Source: an uncultured Clostridia bacterium
GTDB taxonomy: Bacteria > Bacillota > Clostridia > TANB77 > CAG-508
Direction: 5' to 3'
Assembly: GCA_944392105.1 (NCBI GenBank)
Contig: CALXVM010000011.1
Coordinates: 1-56,510 of the forward strand
DNA: 56,510 nucleotides
Both the position numbers and the translations under genes were made by a program. Shown here piece after piece: positions 29,738-41,148 of this stretch (the stretch's first letter is position 1; every line of letters begins with the position of its first letter). The notes under the pieces are model-generated. The model was not told the origin of the DNA and did not search any database. It was given only the letters and a program-made list of their open reading frames with translations.

Positions 29738-31267
29738 TTATTTCTCTATTAAGCTTTCTCCTGTCATTTCTTGTGGTTTTTCTAATCCCATAATGTCTAA
29801 CATAGTAGGTGCTAAATCTGCAAGTTTACCTTCTTTTAGTTTTACTCCTTCTAATCCTACTAAAATTAATGGTACTGGATTTGTTGTATGAGCTGTTTGT
29901 GGCTCTCCTGTTTTATAGTCTATCATTTGCTCTGCATTACCATGGTCTGCTGTTATAATTAACACACCATTTTGTTTTTCAATTGCTTCTACAACTTTTC
30001 CAACGCATCCATCTATAGTTTCTACAGCTTTAACAGCTGCTTCTAAACTACCTGTGTGTCCTACCATGTCTGGGTTAGCATAATTTAATATTATACTATC
30101 GTATTTTCCAGAGTTAATTGCTTCCACAACTTTGTCTGTTACTTCTAAAGCGCTCATTTCTGGTTTTAAGTCATATGTTTCTACCTTAGGAGATGGAACT
30201 AAAATTCTATCTTCTCCTTCATACTCTTTTTCTTCTCCACCATTAAAGAAAAATGTAACATGCGCATATTTTTCTGTTTCTGCAATTCTTAATTGTTTTA
30301 ATCCATGTTTACTAATGTACTCTCCAAATGTATTTACTAAGCTCTCTGGCTTAAATGCTATTTTTACATTTGGCATAGTTTCATCATATTGTGTAAAGCA
30401 AACGAAAAATAAGTTCATTTTCTTAGTTTCAAATTCATTAAAATCTTTGTCTACTAAAGTTCTTGTTATTTCTCTTGCTCTATCTGGTCTAAAATTAAAG
30501 AATATTACAGAATCGTTATCTTTTATTGTTGCAACAGGACTATCTCCATTGCAAATTACTGTAGGCTTAACAAATTCATCAAATACTTCTTTTTGGTATG
30601 ATGCCTCAATTGCTCCTAAAGCAGATGTCGCCTCTTCTCCCACTCCATTTACCATTGCATCATATGCTTCTTTTACACGATTCCATCTTTTGTCTCTATC
30701 CATTGCATAAAATCTGCCTTCTATTGTAGCTATTTTTCCTACACCTTTTTCTTTCATTTTTTCTTCAAGTTTTGCAATGTATCCTTCTCCTGATGTTGGT
30801 GGTGTATCTCTTCCGTCCATAAAGCAATGTACATATACGTTTTCAAAGTCTTTTCTTTTTGCAAATTCTAAAAGAGCTACAAGATGTCTTATGTGACTGT
30901 GTACTCCTCCATCTGAAAGTAATCCCATAATATGAAGATTAGAATTGTTCTTTTTACAATTATCTATTGCATCTGAAAATTCTTTTATGCTAAAAAAATC
31001 TCCGTCTTGAATAGATTTTGTAATTCTTGTTAAGTCTTGGTAAACAATTCTTCCTGCACCTATATTTGTATGTCCTACTTCTGAATTTCCCATTTGTCCT
31101 TCTGGAAGTCCTACGTCTAATCCACTTGTATGAATTATTGTTGTAGGCCATGTTTTCTTTAGTTTATCTATATTAGGTGTATTTGCAATTGCTACAGCAT
31201 TTCCTTTTTCATTTGGATTAATTCCAAATCCATCTAATATCATTAGCATAACTGGTTTTCTATTCAT
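29738..31267 (-). CDS. gpmI: 2,3-bisphosphoglycerate-independent phosphoglycerate mutase
   Basis: A 509-residue metal-dependent mutase that interconverts 3- and 2-phosphoglycerate. The N-terminus [11 protein letters not shown] gives a metal-binding Asp; [16 protein letters not shown] contains the phosphoserine nucleophile; [18 protein letters not shown] and [11 protein letters not shown] are the remaining family blocks. It follows tpiA by 32 bases. Full length. Confidence 0.98.
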   Translation of the reverse strand: MNRKPVMLMILDGFGINPNEKGNAVAIANTPNIDKLKKTWPTTIIHTSGLDVGLPEGQMGNSEVGHTNIGAGRIVYQDLTRITKSIQDGDFFSIKEFSDAIDNCKKNNSNLHIMGLLSDGGVHSHIRHLVALLEFAKRKDFENVYVHCFMDGRDTPPTSGEGYIAKLEEKMKEKGVGKIATIEGRFYAMDRDKRWNRVKEAYDAMVNGVGEEATSALGAIEASYQKEVFDEFVKPTVICNGDSPVATIKDNDSVIFFNFRPDRAREITRTLVDKDFNEFETKKMNLFFVCFTQYDETMPNVKIAFKPESLVNTFGEYISKHGLKQLRIAETEKYAHVTFFFNGGEEKEYEGEDRILVPSPKVETYDLKPEMSALEVTDKVVEAINSGKYDSIILNYANPDMVGHTGSLEAAVKAVETIDGCVGKVVEAIEKQNGVLIITADHGNAEQMIDYKTGEPQTAHTTNPVPLILVGLEGVKLKEGKLADLAPTMLDIMGLEKPQEMTGESLIEK

Positions 31268-31299
31268 ATATTGTCTCTCCCCATTCTATATTAATACTT

Positions 31300-32052
31300 T
31301 TAGATACTATAATTTACAATGTTAGCAAACTCTTCTACTTTTAAGCTTGCTCCTCCTACTAAACCACCATCTATATCTGAAGTACTAAATAATTCTTTTG
31401 CGTTTGAAGCTTTTACACTTCCGCCATATTGTATTATAACCTTATCTGCTATATTTTGTCCATAGTTTTTAGCAATTTCGTTTCTTATAGCTTTTATAGA
31501 ATTATTAGCATCTTCTGCTGTGGCAGTCTTTCCTGTACCTATTGCCCATATTGGCTCATAAGCAATAATTGTATTTTCTACTTGTTCTTCTGTTAATCCA
31601 TCTAATGCAATTTTTGTTTGAGCTGTAATAACTTCTTCTGTTTTTCCTACTTCTCTTTGTTCTAATGTTTCGCCAACACATACAATTGGTTTTAACTCAT
31701 TTGCAAATGCAGCTTTTATTTTTTTATTTACAGTTTCATCTGTTTCATTAAAATATTGTCTTCTTTCAGAGTGACCAATTATAACATATTCCACCCCTAT
31801 AGATTTTAACATTTGCCCTGAAACTTCTCCTGTATATGCACCGCTTTCTTCCCAATGCATATTTTGTGCACCTATTTTTATATTTGTTTCTTGTGCAGTA
31901 AGTAAGCTGTAAAATAAATCTGTATAAGGAACACATAAAATAACCTCTGCATCTGTATTTTTTACTAATGGTGCTAGTCCTTCAATAAATGCCATTGCTT
32001 CATTTGGAAGCATATTCATTTTCCAATTTCCTGCTATTACTTTTCTTCTCAA
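31300..32052 (-). CDS. tpiA: triosephosphate isomerase
   Basis: A 250-residue TIM barrel. GNWKMN gives the catalytic Lys, IIGHSERRQYF the His, AYEPIWAIGTGKTA the Glu, and GGSVKASN plus GGLVGGASL the phosphate loop. It starts with TTG behind GGAGGATTAAATT. It lies 56 bases after the true end of pgk and 32 before gpmI, in the glycolytic operon. Confidence 0.98.
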   Translation of the reverse strand: MRRKVIAGNWKMNMLPNEAMAFIEGLAPLVKNTDAEVILCVPYTDLFYSLLTAQETNIKIGAQNMHWEESGAYTGEVSGQMLKSIGVEYVIIGHSERRQYFNETDETVNKKIKAAFANELKPIVCVGETLEQREVGKTEEVITAQTKIALDGLTEEQVENTIIAYEPIWAIGTGKTATAEDANNSIKAIRNEIAKNYGQNIADKVIIQYGGSVKASNAKELFSTSDIDGGLVGGASLKVEEFANIVNYSI

Positions 32053-32108
32053 AATTTAATCCTCCAATAAATTAATTTATATTATAATTATAAATTTTAT
32101 TTTATGCT

Positions 32109-33315
32109 TTACTTATTATTTAAGCAAGCTATTCCTGGAAGGTCTTTTCCTTCTAAAAACTCAAGTGAAGCTCCTCCACCTGTCGAAATATAAATGTTTT
32201 CAAATGTTGTATTTGACTCTTTTTGAATTTTCTTTACAGCTGCTGCAGAATCTCCGCCCCCCTATTATACATTTAGCGCTACTACTAGCAATAGCTTTTG
32301 CTATTTTTTCTGTTCCTATTCTGTAGTTGTCAAATTCGTTAACTCCTAGAGGACCATTCCATACAATAGTTTTTGCATCTTTTAATTCTTCTTCAAACAT
32401 CTCTTGTGTTTTTGGTCCTATATCTAATATCTCCCAACCTGTTGGAACTCCGTCTTTTATATCTATAAATTTGTTATCAGCATCATTTGAAAAGTCGTTT
32501 GCAATGTGACTATCTACTGGTAAAACAAGTTTTACCTTTTTTTCTTCTGCTAACTTTAATATTCTATTAGCTTCATCTAACTTGTCATCTTCACACTTAG
32601 AATCTCCTATTTCATATCCCATTGCTTTAAAGAATGTGCAAGCCATTGCTCCACCTATTAAGATTTTATCTACTTTTGTAAGTAAATTTTCTATTACACC
32701 TATTTTATCAGAAACTTTAAGTCCTCCTAAAATAGAAACAAAAGGTCTTTCTGGATTAGAAATTGCACTGCTTAATTCACTTACTTCTTTTTCCATTAAA
32801 TATCCAGCTACAGCTGTATCTACAAAGTGAGAAATCCCCTCTGTTGAACCATGTGCTCTGTGAGCTGTTCCAAATGCATCATTTACATATATTCCATCTG
32901 TTAAATCTGCTAATTCTTTACTAAATTCTGGATCGTTTTTTTCTTCTCTTTCGTCAAATCTAACATTTTCTAATAAAACAACATCTCCGGAATGCATTTC
33001 GCTTGTAATCTTTTTTGCACTTTCTCCGATAATGTCGCTTGCAAGTTTTACTTCTTTACTTAAAAGTTCGGATAATCTTTTGGCAACTGGTGATAAAGAA
33101 AAATCTGGATTTACTTTTCCCTTTGGTCTACCTAGGTGAGAGCATAAAATAACCTTAGCTCCATGTTCCATTAAATATTTGATTGTAGGAAGAGCTGCAA
33201 CTATTCTGTTGTCGCTTGTGATATTTTTATTTTCATCTAAAGGTACATTAAAGTCACATCTTACTAGTACTTTTTTGTCCTTTACATTTATGTCTTCAAT
33301 TGTTTTTTTATTCAT
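32109..33315 (-). CDS. pgk: phosphoglycerate kinase, interrupted by a one-base frameshift
   Basis: The gene reads as a normal phosphoglycerate kinase from 33315 ([72 protein letters not shown]) up to KCIIGG. After ATAATA there are ten bases, GGGGGGCGGA, where nine would encode GlyGlyGly. The frame then runs into a false tail ending at 32200. In the other frame the correct ending follows ([20 protein letters not shown], final LNNK) to a TAA at 32109-32111; corrected length is 401 residues. The lost part contains nucleotide-binding residues, so the short form should be inactive. As an essential single glycolytic gene, an extra base in the read or assembly is the likeliest cause. Confidence 0.9.
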
Positions 33316-33340
33316 AGAAACCTCCTTGGAAATATCAATA

Positions 33341-33376
33341 TTTTGACCATTAAGTATAATAACCTAATGGTCAAAA
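33341..33376 (-). other. hairpin between gap and pgk
   Basis: TTTTGACCATTA and TAATGGTCAAAA form a perfect 12-bp stem with a 12-base loop in the 72-base gap between the two genes. There is no T run after it on the minus strand, so it looks more like a processing or stability element than a terminator. Confidence 0.6.
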
Positions 33377-33387
33377 AACTAGTTTTT

Positions 33388-34401
<1,014 letters not shown>

Positions 34402-34435
34402 CTATTCTTTCATGCTTTTTTTTAAGCATCTATTT

Positions 34436-34455
34436 TGTTTAGTATATCCTAAACA
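34436..34455. promoter_or_regulatory. palindromic candidate operator of the glycolytic operon
   Basis: TGTTTAGTATATCCTAAACA is a 7-6-7 perfect-arm palindrome immediately downstream of the -10 box, covering the predicted transcription start. The position suits a repressor site. The binding factor is unknown; it is not a clear match to the Rex consensus TTGTTAANNNNTTAACAA. Confidence 0.5.
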
Positions 34456-34460
34456 TTAAC

Positions 34461-34489
34461 ATTTTATATCAAATTTATATTTATTTCAA
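34461..34489 (-). promoter_or_regulatory. promoter of the gap operon
   Basis: TTGAAA and TAAAAT on the minus strand are 17 bases apart, ~70 bases before gap. The leader carries the palindrome and a small GCTTA8GC hairpin. Confidence 0.65.
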
Positions 34490-34732
34490 GTAATTTACAA
34501 AGATTTCACAAATTATTAAGTTACTACTTCGAAAATAAAAACATGTTGAGAAAAAAATTAGTGAAAAAATTATGTTAAAAATTGGCAAACTATTCAAGCA
34601 CAGCTTATTCAATTATTTGGAGATAGATTTACTAAATATTTAGAGATATAGTAAATATTTGCACATTGACAATTTAATATTTTTAATAATTTATGGAAAA
34701 TATATAAGAGAAAGTGACATAAGCTATTTCGA

Positions 34733-35016
34733 CTACATCACTTTTTGAAAAAATTTATAAAAATTTACACACCAATCTTGACAAACTCTTAAATTTTCAA
34801 AACAGTCTAGCCAAAGACGGTTATTGTTTACTCTATCTTGATAGATATTGATAAATTGCCTGTATCCATTAATATCAATGCCAATTAATGTGTATATATC
34901 AGATTTTCAATGTAGTCACCTTTCTTTATATTTATTTCATTTTTAATTGCATAAACTACAATATATGTAGAATATAGTTTCCTTCTAGAACATTCAGTTA
35001 TTGTTAATTGATTCAA
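34733..35016 (-). pseudogene. decayed IS256/mutator-type transposase fragment
   Basis: Two short frames in the otherwise empty 716-base gap resemble the DDE region of mutator-family transposases. The first, from TTG at 35016, reads ...KLYSTYIVVYAIKNEI and ends in a TAA. After a frame change the second reads TLIGIDINGYRQF, then RLWLDCFENLR, to a TAG at 34733. The order 'YxIVxxDAI...', 'LGIDxDGYR', 'FWLxxLxxLK' is the family hallmark; here the catalytic Asp equivalent of the first block is lost and the frame is broken. No complete terminal repeats could be defined. It is a small relic, non-functional. Confidence 0.6.
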
Positions 35017-35106
35017 ATCTTCCTCCTTCTGCACACATAAAAAATATGATGTGCGATTATTTTTTCTTTAATAATCTACACACCATATTATACAATGTCT
35101 ACCAAT

Positions 35107-37349
35107 TTAGTTTTGCCACTTCAATATTGGATAACCAACATTTATATTATTTACATCATCAGTAAAATATTCTGAGCCTAGTTTAGTTGCATATCCTTTA
35201 AGTACTTCACTTGAAACTATTGAAGAATTTGTTAAAGCTCCATTATTACCAGATCCTACTCCTGTTATCCACCAACATGAATCGATTTTAGCTGATTGTC
35301 CTTGTCCAGTGATAGCTCCGAGCCATAGAATTAGCAAAAACATTTCCTATATTATAGCAATGTGATATCAAACTATTTGAATTCCATGTATTACCACTTA
35401 TTCCTCCTGCTTGATTAAGTTTAGCTTTAATCAAACCTGTGTTATAGCAATATGAAATATCACTATTGCTATAACCGTGCAATACCTCCAACAGAACAAG
35501 CTCCATAGTCATCACCTCGTCCTGTTCCATTACCTATTATATTACCCGTATTATAGCAACTAGATACATCTTCATTGGTTGCTCCAACAATTCCAGCTAC
35601 ATATCCTTCATTCGAAGTTACATTACCTTCATTTCCACATTCTAATATAACAAATGATGAGTGACTATATCCCATAATTCCTCCTGCCCATGAACCAGTT
35701 GCAAATATATTTGCATAATTAACACATTTTGTAATCCTCCCTGATTCATTTCCTCCAGCAATGCCTCCTACACCTGTGTCCCCTTCAATATTTCCACTTG
35801 TTGTAATGTTTTCTAACGTTCCATAATTTCTTGCAGTAACCATTGCAATTTCACTATATTGGCTCTTAATGTAACCATCAATTATATTAAAATTTTTTAT
35901 AGTTCCATTATTAAATCTAAATAATCCTTGAAAATAATTTGCTACATCAATATAAAGTCCTTTTATGTTATAATTATTTCCTTCAAAAATTCCACTAAAA
36001 TTTATTGCTGAATTTCCTATAGGTACCCACTGATTTTCTTCATTTCCTTGTAAATCTATATTATTCATTAATTCTACTATTTTTCCCTCATATGTGCAAC
36101 CTTCATTTACTGTATCTCTAAATTCTTCCATATCTTCTTTTGTATATATCTTTGTTATTACAACTTGTGTACTAGTATTTATTATTTTTTCAGATTTGTT
36201 ACCTACTTTATCATACACTTCTACTCTTAATTTATAGTTTGTTCCATCTGTTAAAGCTTCAAATGTGTATGTTGGCTCATTACTAACTGCTTTTGGAGTT
36301 GTTTCATCATTTAAATAATATTTATATGTTTCGGTTTCTGCTAAATTAGTTTCTAAATCTCTTGCATCTACTTGTACTGTTATTTTATTCCATGTTGTTT
36401 CTGTTGCTTCAAATCTTGTGATTTCTGGTGGTGTGTTATCCAATACTTCTATATTTGCATACTTTCCACTACTCACTCCATCATATAGTCTTGCATATAT
36501 TGTATCTCCATTTACTAGTCCTGTTATTGTTTTTTCTTTTACTCCTGTTTCTTCTCTTGTCCAACTTTCTTCACTTATTCCGTTTTTTTGCCATTCTAAT
36601 TGATAACCTGTTTCATTTGTATATATTCTTACTTGTGCTTGTCCATTTCCTGTCCATGTTACTTTTCCATCTATTGCTCTTGGTATTTCTCCTACTTGTA
36701 CTGTTCTTTCTACTGTTTGCTGCTTTCCATCTTTTGTTGCTTCTACTTTTATTGTATATATTCCGCCTTGAGTTAAGCCACTAAATGTATATGTTGCATT
36801 ATTACTTTCTTGTGCTTCTCCATACTCTTCTCCTTGTTTCTTTATTGAGTATTTAAAGTTACTTGCTCCTTCTGCCCTTACTACTTCTACCTCTATACTA
36901 TTTGTTGTTTTATTTACTACTCTTAAACCTATATTTAGGTTTTCTCCTTTTCCTATGCATTCTCCTATTATTATATTGTCTGCTATTTCTTCATTTGGCT
37001 CTACTGTTATTTCAAACACATATCCTGGTGGTGTTGTTACTTCGTATGTTCCATCTCCATTGTCTATTTTATCTACTTCTTGGTCTGTTATTAATCCTTC
37101 ACTTTCTATTCTATCCCAATAGTCTTGTACTTTATATGAGCCTTTTCCGTCTGCATATACTGGAACTTTTGCCATCTCTAGCTTTTCTCTCATTTCTCCT
37201 ATTGCTGTTTCTTCTTTACTGTCTTGTGCCTTTTTTATTACTCCATTTTGTCCAAATACTAAGCTAATTGTTATTCCTGCTAATATTAATAAAACCACTA
37301 TTGTTACAACTAATGCTATTAGCGTTATACCTTCGTTTTTTTGTTTCAT
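35107..37349 (-). pseudogene. pilin-like FN3/GLUG surface protein, two frameshifts
   Basis: A frame from 37349 runs 626 residues to 35469, then the protein continues in two other frames to 35107; joined it would be 746 residues. The N-terminus NEGITLIALVVTIVVLLILAG is a prepilin-like signal almost identical to that of the gene at 18082-19410. Residues ~115-405 contain two or three fibronectin type III-like domains (e.g. NTTPPEITRF-type boundary at about 310). The last ~300 residues are GLUG-type repeats (VGGIAG..., CYNTGNI). Frame breaks lie near 35479 (GCACGG, expected Ala-Gly) and near 35321 (GCTCGG). It is probably an exported surface protein, possibly broken, possibly a sequencing artefact. 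Confidence 0.72.
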
Positions 37350-37692
37350 ATGTCTTTCTCCTCCTATTTTTAATTCTTTTGTTATTATTCACCATTTTAT
37401 CTTTTATTAGTCATTTTTTATTTTAGTTAAAATTATTTTTCTGTATTTACTAATTTTAAATTTAATGTAGAATAATTTGTTCTTTTTTATCTTATTTTGC
37501 AGAATAATTATATCATCTCATAGTGAGATCTTATATTTCTTTTTTGTTACTTTCTCATTACATTTTTATTACAACTATTCTTTAAATTTAATTTATTTTT
37601 ATTTTTTCAACATTTTTCATAAATAATTTCCTTTTAATACATATTAACACAAAAAATTCAATATTTCTGCATTAATATGGAATTTTACTTTA
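37350..37692. other. intergenic A+T-rich gap without a gene
   Basis: These 340 bases carry no credible coding frame and no clear hairpin with a T run. They presumably hold the promoter of the pilin-like surface gene (minus strand), but I could not define one with confidence. Confidence 0.5.
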
Positions 37693-39282
37693 TTATTTAT
37701 AAATCATATAATCAATTTCTTGGAATATGCAATCTTTTTCTTCTATATCTTTTAATAAGTCTTCGTCTATTTTATTTTCTAATATCTCATAATATAGTTT
37801 TGTAAATCTACCAATATGGTCTTTTATACGTTTTTTTGCATAGTCCACCATTGTACCATTTGTTATAATAAATAGCCAGTCACTGCTTTGTGCAAGCAAT
37901 AATTCTCTAGCACATTGGTTTAATGCCCTTACTTTTAGTTTGTCTTTTTCATTTGAAAATTTATTGGCAAGTTCAACCATTCTGTCCCCTGCAACGTGTA
38001 AGTGTCTATGCACATAGTCATTTGTTTGGTTTAGCCATACTTCACTATAACCATTTGCTCCCCAGCTAGAACGGCAAGGTGTAGAAACTTGCATTAATGG
38101 ATATTTTTCTATATATTCACTTGGAGTAATTAACTTAAAGTCACATTTATCATAATAAATTTTCTTAAATAAAACATAAAGCCAATATGGACCTTCATAC
38201 CACCAGTGTCCATATAGTTCTGCATCATAAGGGCATAAAATAATTGGTGGATTTTGCATTTTAGGTGCTAAACTGTCTATTTGTTTTTCTCTGCAATCAA
38301 AGAAGTGTCCTGCTTGTTTTTCTGCGGAATCTTTTGCCCATTGTAAATTGTATAAATCTTTCTCACAGTCTTTTCCTGTAATTCTATAATATTTTATACC
38401 TGTGTGAACTCTTGCACCATTTGCAGCTATATAGGGCTTTATATAATCATAATCCACGTCATACCCTATATCTCTGTAAAATTCCCTATAGTTAAAATCT
38501 CCAGGGTAACCGTTTATAGAACTCCATACTTGTCTTGAAGACTCTAAGTCTCTACCAAATGCAATAACTCCATTAGGAGAAACTATAGGTGCATATGTGC
38601 CGTAAACTGGTGCAGGGTTTGCATATAAAATACCATGTGTTTCTGTAATAATGTATTTTATTCCAAATTCTTTTAAATATTTATCCGCTTCTGGAACGTA
38701 TCCACATTCAGGAAGCCATATTCCGCTTGGCTTTTTTCCAAAATATTTTTCATAAGTTTGAACTCCAACTGCAATTTGTGCTTTAACAGTTTGCTCATTT
38801 ACATATAAAATAGGAAAATATCCATGTGTTGCCCCACATGTAATAATTTCTAAAACTCCAATATCTTGGAAATGTTTAAATCCTTCAATTAAATTACAAT
38901 TATAAATATCTTTAAAAATATGTAAATCGCTAGAATATTTTTCAACATAATATTTAGCTAAATTATTAAGTCTTTCGTCATATTTATTTCTTTCAACTTC
39001 TTTTTTGGCAAGTTCTATATGCGTATTTAAATATTTTATATATCTTTCTTGAAGCATTTTATTATCAAGCATATTAAGAAGAGGAGGTGTAAGTGACATT
39101 GTAATTCTAAAATCCACTCCTTCCTCTTCTAATTTTTTAAAGTTTGTAAGTAATGGTATATATGTTTCTGACATAGCTTCGTATAGCCATTGTTCTTCTA
39201 AATAATCTTCGCTTTCTGGGTGATGAACAAAAGGTAAATGTGCATGTAATACAAAGCTAACGTATCCCTTTTCTTTTGACAT
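37693..39282 (-). CDS. GH57 family 1,4-alpha-glucan branching enzyme-like protein
   Basis: A 529-residue glycoside hydrolase family 57 protein with the DUF1957-type C-terminal helical domain, the layout of GH57 glucan branching enzymes. The N-terminal HAHLPFVHH block, the nucleophile Glu192 in GIWLPECGY and the acid Asp353 in CPYDAELYGHWW are visible. It would act on cytosolic glycogen-like alpha-glucan. No glg genes are nearby. It lies 14 bases after the DUF4912 gene, a pairing that is common in Firmicutes. Amylase activity cannot be excluded. Confidence 0.9.
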   Translation of the reverse strand: MSKEKGYVSFVLHAHLPFVHHPESEDYLEEQWLYEAMSETYIPLLTNFKKLEEEGVDFRITMSLTPPLLNMLDNKMLQERYIKYLNTHIELAKKEVERNKYDERLNNLAKYYVEKYSSDLHIFKDIYNCNLIEGFKHFQDIGVLEIITCGATHGYFPILYVNEQTVKAQIAVGVQTYEKYFGKKPSGIWLPECGYVPEADKYLKEFGIKYIITETHGILYANPAPVYGTYAPIVSPNGVIAFGRDLESSRQVWSSINGYPGDFNYREFYRDIGYDVDYDYIKPYIAANGARVHTGIKYYRITGKDCEKDLYNLQWAKDSAEKQAGHFFDCREKQIDSLAPKMQNPPIILCPYDAELYGHWWYEGPYWLYVLFKKIYYDKCDFKLITPSEYIEKYPLMQVSTPCRSSWGANGYSEVWLNQTNDYVHRHLHVAGDRMVELANKFSNEKDKLKVRALNQCARELLLAQSSDWLFIITNGTMVDYAKKRIKDHIGRFTKLYYEILENKIDEDLLKDIEEKDCIFQEIDYMIYK

Positions 39283-39296
39283 GTTATTATCTCCTT

Positions 39297-40352
39297 TTAT
39301 TTAAAATTTGAACTAGCATGTGAAGATGGCAAGTTAAGATTAATTCCATCACCTTCAAGTTCATCATTTAGTAATTCTTTAAAATATTTATAAAAATCTT
39401 TAGACTTAGCAAAATCTTTAAAGAATGAGATGTTTACAATAGGTTTTTCTACTAATTCTTGTGTTTTAACATTTTTAAATAATGCATTGTTAGGAATATT
39501 TTCAAGTAAAATATGGTCATTTGGCATATCTAAATCGTTAGAACTAGTAACATAATAATAGTCCGGATTTTCTCTGTTTCTTCTCCCCAATTCTACCTGA
39601 TACTCACAATTAGCATCGTTTACATGAAGATACCAGCTATTAGCGAAGTCATTTATTTGAACTTCATATGAATAATTCATAGTTTTATTTATAACAAGAA
39701 GTACTGGCACAGTATTATTAAAGAAATCTTCTCCATATTGAGAAACAAAATTGTTTCTATCATTGTCCGAAATATCCCAATAAACAAATAAAATATTTGG
39801 TGTTTGCGCCAAAATTTTTACAACAGTTTGATTATATCTATATGGTAAGTCATAGTATTCTACTACACTAACTTTTTCTGTTGCTTCGTTTTCTGCATTT
39901 TCTAAAGCTGAGCCATTTTCTACATCTGCTGCATTTTTTTCTAAGTCCGCAGTAGTTTTTTTAGTTTTTCTTGTAGTGCTTGCTTTCTTGGTAGATGCTT
40001 TTTTAGTAGCACTAGTAGATTTCTTTGTTGTAGCTTTGCTTTCAGCAGTACTAGTTTTACGAGCCGTTTTCTTTGCTGTTTCACTTTTTTCTTTTTCTTC
40101 TGTCTCAACACTTTTAGCTCTACGAGTAGTCTTTTTTATAGTTTCTTCTGCTTCTTTATTTGCAGTCTTTTTTGCTGTTGCTTTAGACTCTACTTTGGCT
40201 ATTTTTTCTGTTTTTGCTGTCTTAGATGATGTAGCTGTTGTTTTTTTAGCACTTTCTTTTTTAGTAGTTTTAGCTGCTTTTTTTACTGGAGTTCTCTTTT
40301 CTGTTACTTCTTTTGATATTTCAATTATTTCTTCTTTAGCTTTTCTTGGCAT
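39297..40352 (-). CDS. DUF4912 domain protein with histone H1-like N-terminal tail
   Basis: A 351-residue protein. Residues 1-~165 are a low-complexity Lys/Ala/Thr/Ser/Glu tail resembling histone H1-type bacterial proteins (repeats such as KKTARK, KKASTK). Residues ~170-310 form the DUF4912 domain, with YDLPYRYNQTVVKILAQ and LFVYWDISD, then SWYLHVNDANCEYQVELG. DUF4912 proteins typically precede GH57 enzymes, as here, and may link polysaccharide to the enzyme (inference). GGAGG precedes the ATG. Confidence 0.85.
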   Translation of the reverse strand: MPRKAKEEIIEISKEVTEKRTPVKKAAKTTKKESAKKTTATSSKTAKTEKIAKVESKATAKKTANKEAEETIKKTTRRAKSVETEEKEKSETAKKTARKTSTAESKATTKKSTSATKKASTKKASTTRKTKKTTADLEKNAADVENGSALENAENEATEKVSVVEYYDLPYRYNQTVVKILAQTPNILFVYWDISDNDRNNFVSQYGEDFFNNTVPVLLVINKTMNYSYEVQINDFANSWYLHVNDANCEYQVELGRRNRENPDYYYVTSSNDLDMPNDHILLENIPNNALFKNVKTQELVEKPIVNISFFKDFAKSKDFYKYFKELLNDELEGDGINLNLPSSHASSNFK

Positions 40353-40543
40353 GATATCCTCCGAACTTAAATTTTATACTTCTATAATATACTATATCAA
40401 AATGGAGATAAATTCAATAGAAAAATGTCAAAAATTAAAAATATGTTATATATGAATATATATATTAAATTATAAGTAAATAAAATTAATAAAATTAAAG
40501 AAAACATATATACATTTATATAAGTTCATTTTTTCTGCAATCA

Positions 40544-40573
40544 TTGACATTATGCACAAATGTAAAGTATAAT
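40544..40573 (+). promoter_or_regulatory. promoter of the DUF4190 gene
   Basis: TTGACA and TATAAT are 18 bases apart on the plus strand, ~80 bases before the start at 40653. The remaining 190 bases up to the DUF4912 start hold nothing I recognise. Confidence 0.7.
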
Positions 40574-40652
40574 ATATTTATTGAAAAAGTCATGTTAAAT
40601 AATTACTAAATTTAATTATGCCTTATTTTAGTATTAAAAAGGAGGAATATAA

Positions 40653-41048
40653 ATGGGAATAGCAGGATTAGTTTTAGGTATTATTGCACTTGTACTAGGT
40701 TGGATACCAATACTTAGTGTTTTAGCTATAATAATGGCACTTGTAGGATTAATATTATCTATTGTAGATACTGTAAAGAAAAGTAAAACAAACGACCCTA
40801 AGAGAGGCACTTCTATAGCAGGTATTATAATATCAGCAATTGCTTTTGTAATATCAGGTATTATGTCATTTTTCTTAATAATTGGTATTTTTATAGGAAT
40901 AAGTGAAGGACTAAATTCTCAAGAGTTTAGAGATGCTATAAATAGAATAGAAGATGGATATTATGAATTTGATATTCAAGATAATTACGATTTAAATCAT
41001 TATTTAGATGAGTTTGAACATAAATATGATTATGATTTTAATTTATAG
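40653..41048 (+). CDS. DUF4190-type small membrane protein
   Basis: A 131-residue protein with two hydrophobic blocks (residues 2-38 and 53-88), each Gly/Ile/Leu/Val rich, joined by a short charged loop (KKSKTNDPKRGTSIAG). This is the DUF4190 pattern. A ~40-residue acidic, Tyr/Asp-rich tail (NRIEDGYYEFDIQDNYD) follows and is probably cytoplasmic or external. The function is unknown. AAAAAGGAGG precedes the ATG. The stop codon TAG is immediately followed by a palindromic repeat. Confidence 0.8.
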   Translation: MGIAGLVLGIIALVLGWIPILSVLAIIMALVGLILSIVDTVKKSKTNDPKRGTSIAGIIISAIAFVISGIMSFFLIIGIFIGISEGLNSQEFRDAINRIEDGYYEFDIQDNYDLNHYLDEFEHKYDYDFNL

Positions 41049-41148
41049 GAAATTGGGACCAGATCATTTTTTCTCATTTGAGGAAATTTAGATCTGGTCC
41101 TTTTTTCTCCTTTAGGAAATTAGGACCAGGTCCCAACTTCCCAATTTC
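41049..41148. repeat. GGGACCAGATC palindromic intergenic repeat, copy 3
   Basis: It fills the space between two convergent genes completely. The left end GAAATTGGGACCAGATC starts at the base after the TAG of the DUF4190 gene. The right end, read on the minus strand, starts GGAAATTGGGAAGTTGGGACC and adjoins the TAG of ytxC. An internal AGATCTGGTCC and AGGACCAGGTCCC provide the inverted partners. Confidence 0.8.

Noticed and set aside
32200..32267. A naturally shortened phosphoglycerate kinase of 371 residues
   Set aside because: The real C-terminus (GDSAAA ... [14 protein letters not shown]) is encoded intact in the next frame, so the short form is an artefact of one extra base.
36418..37267. 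Long plus-strand frames opposite the pilin-like surface gene
   Set aside because: Leu/Phe-rich antisense shadows of a coding region in A+T-rich DNA; the minus strand has the domains and the ribosome binding site.
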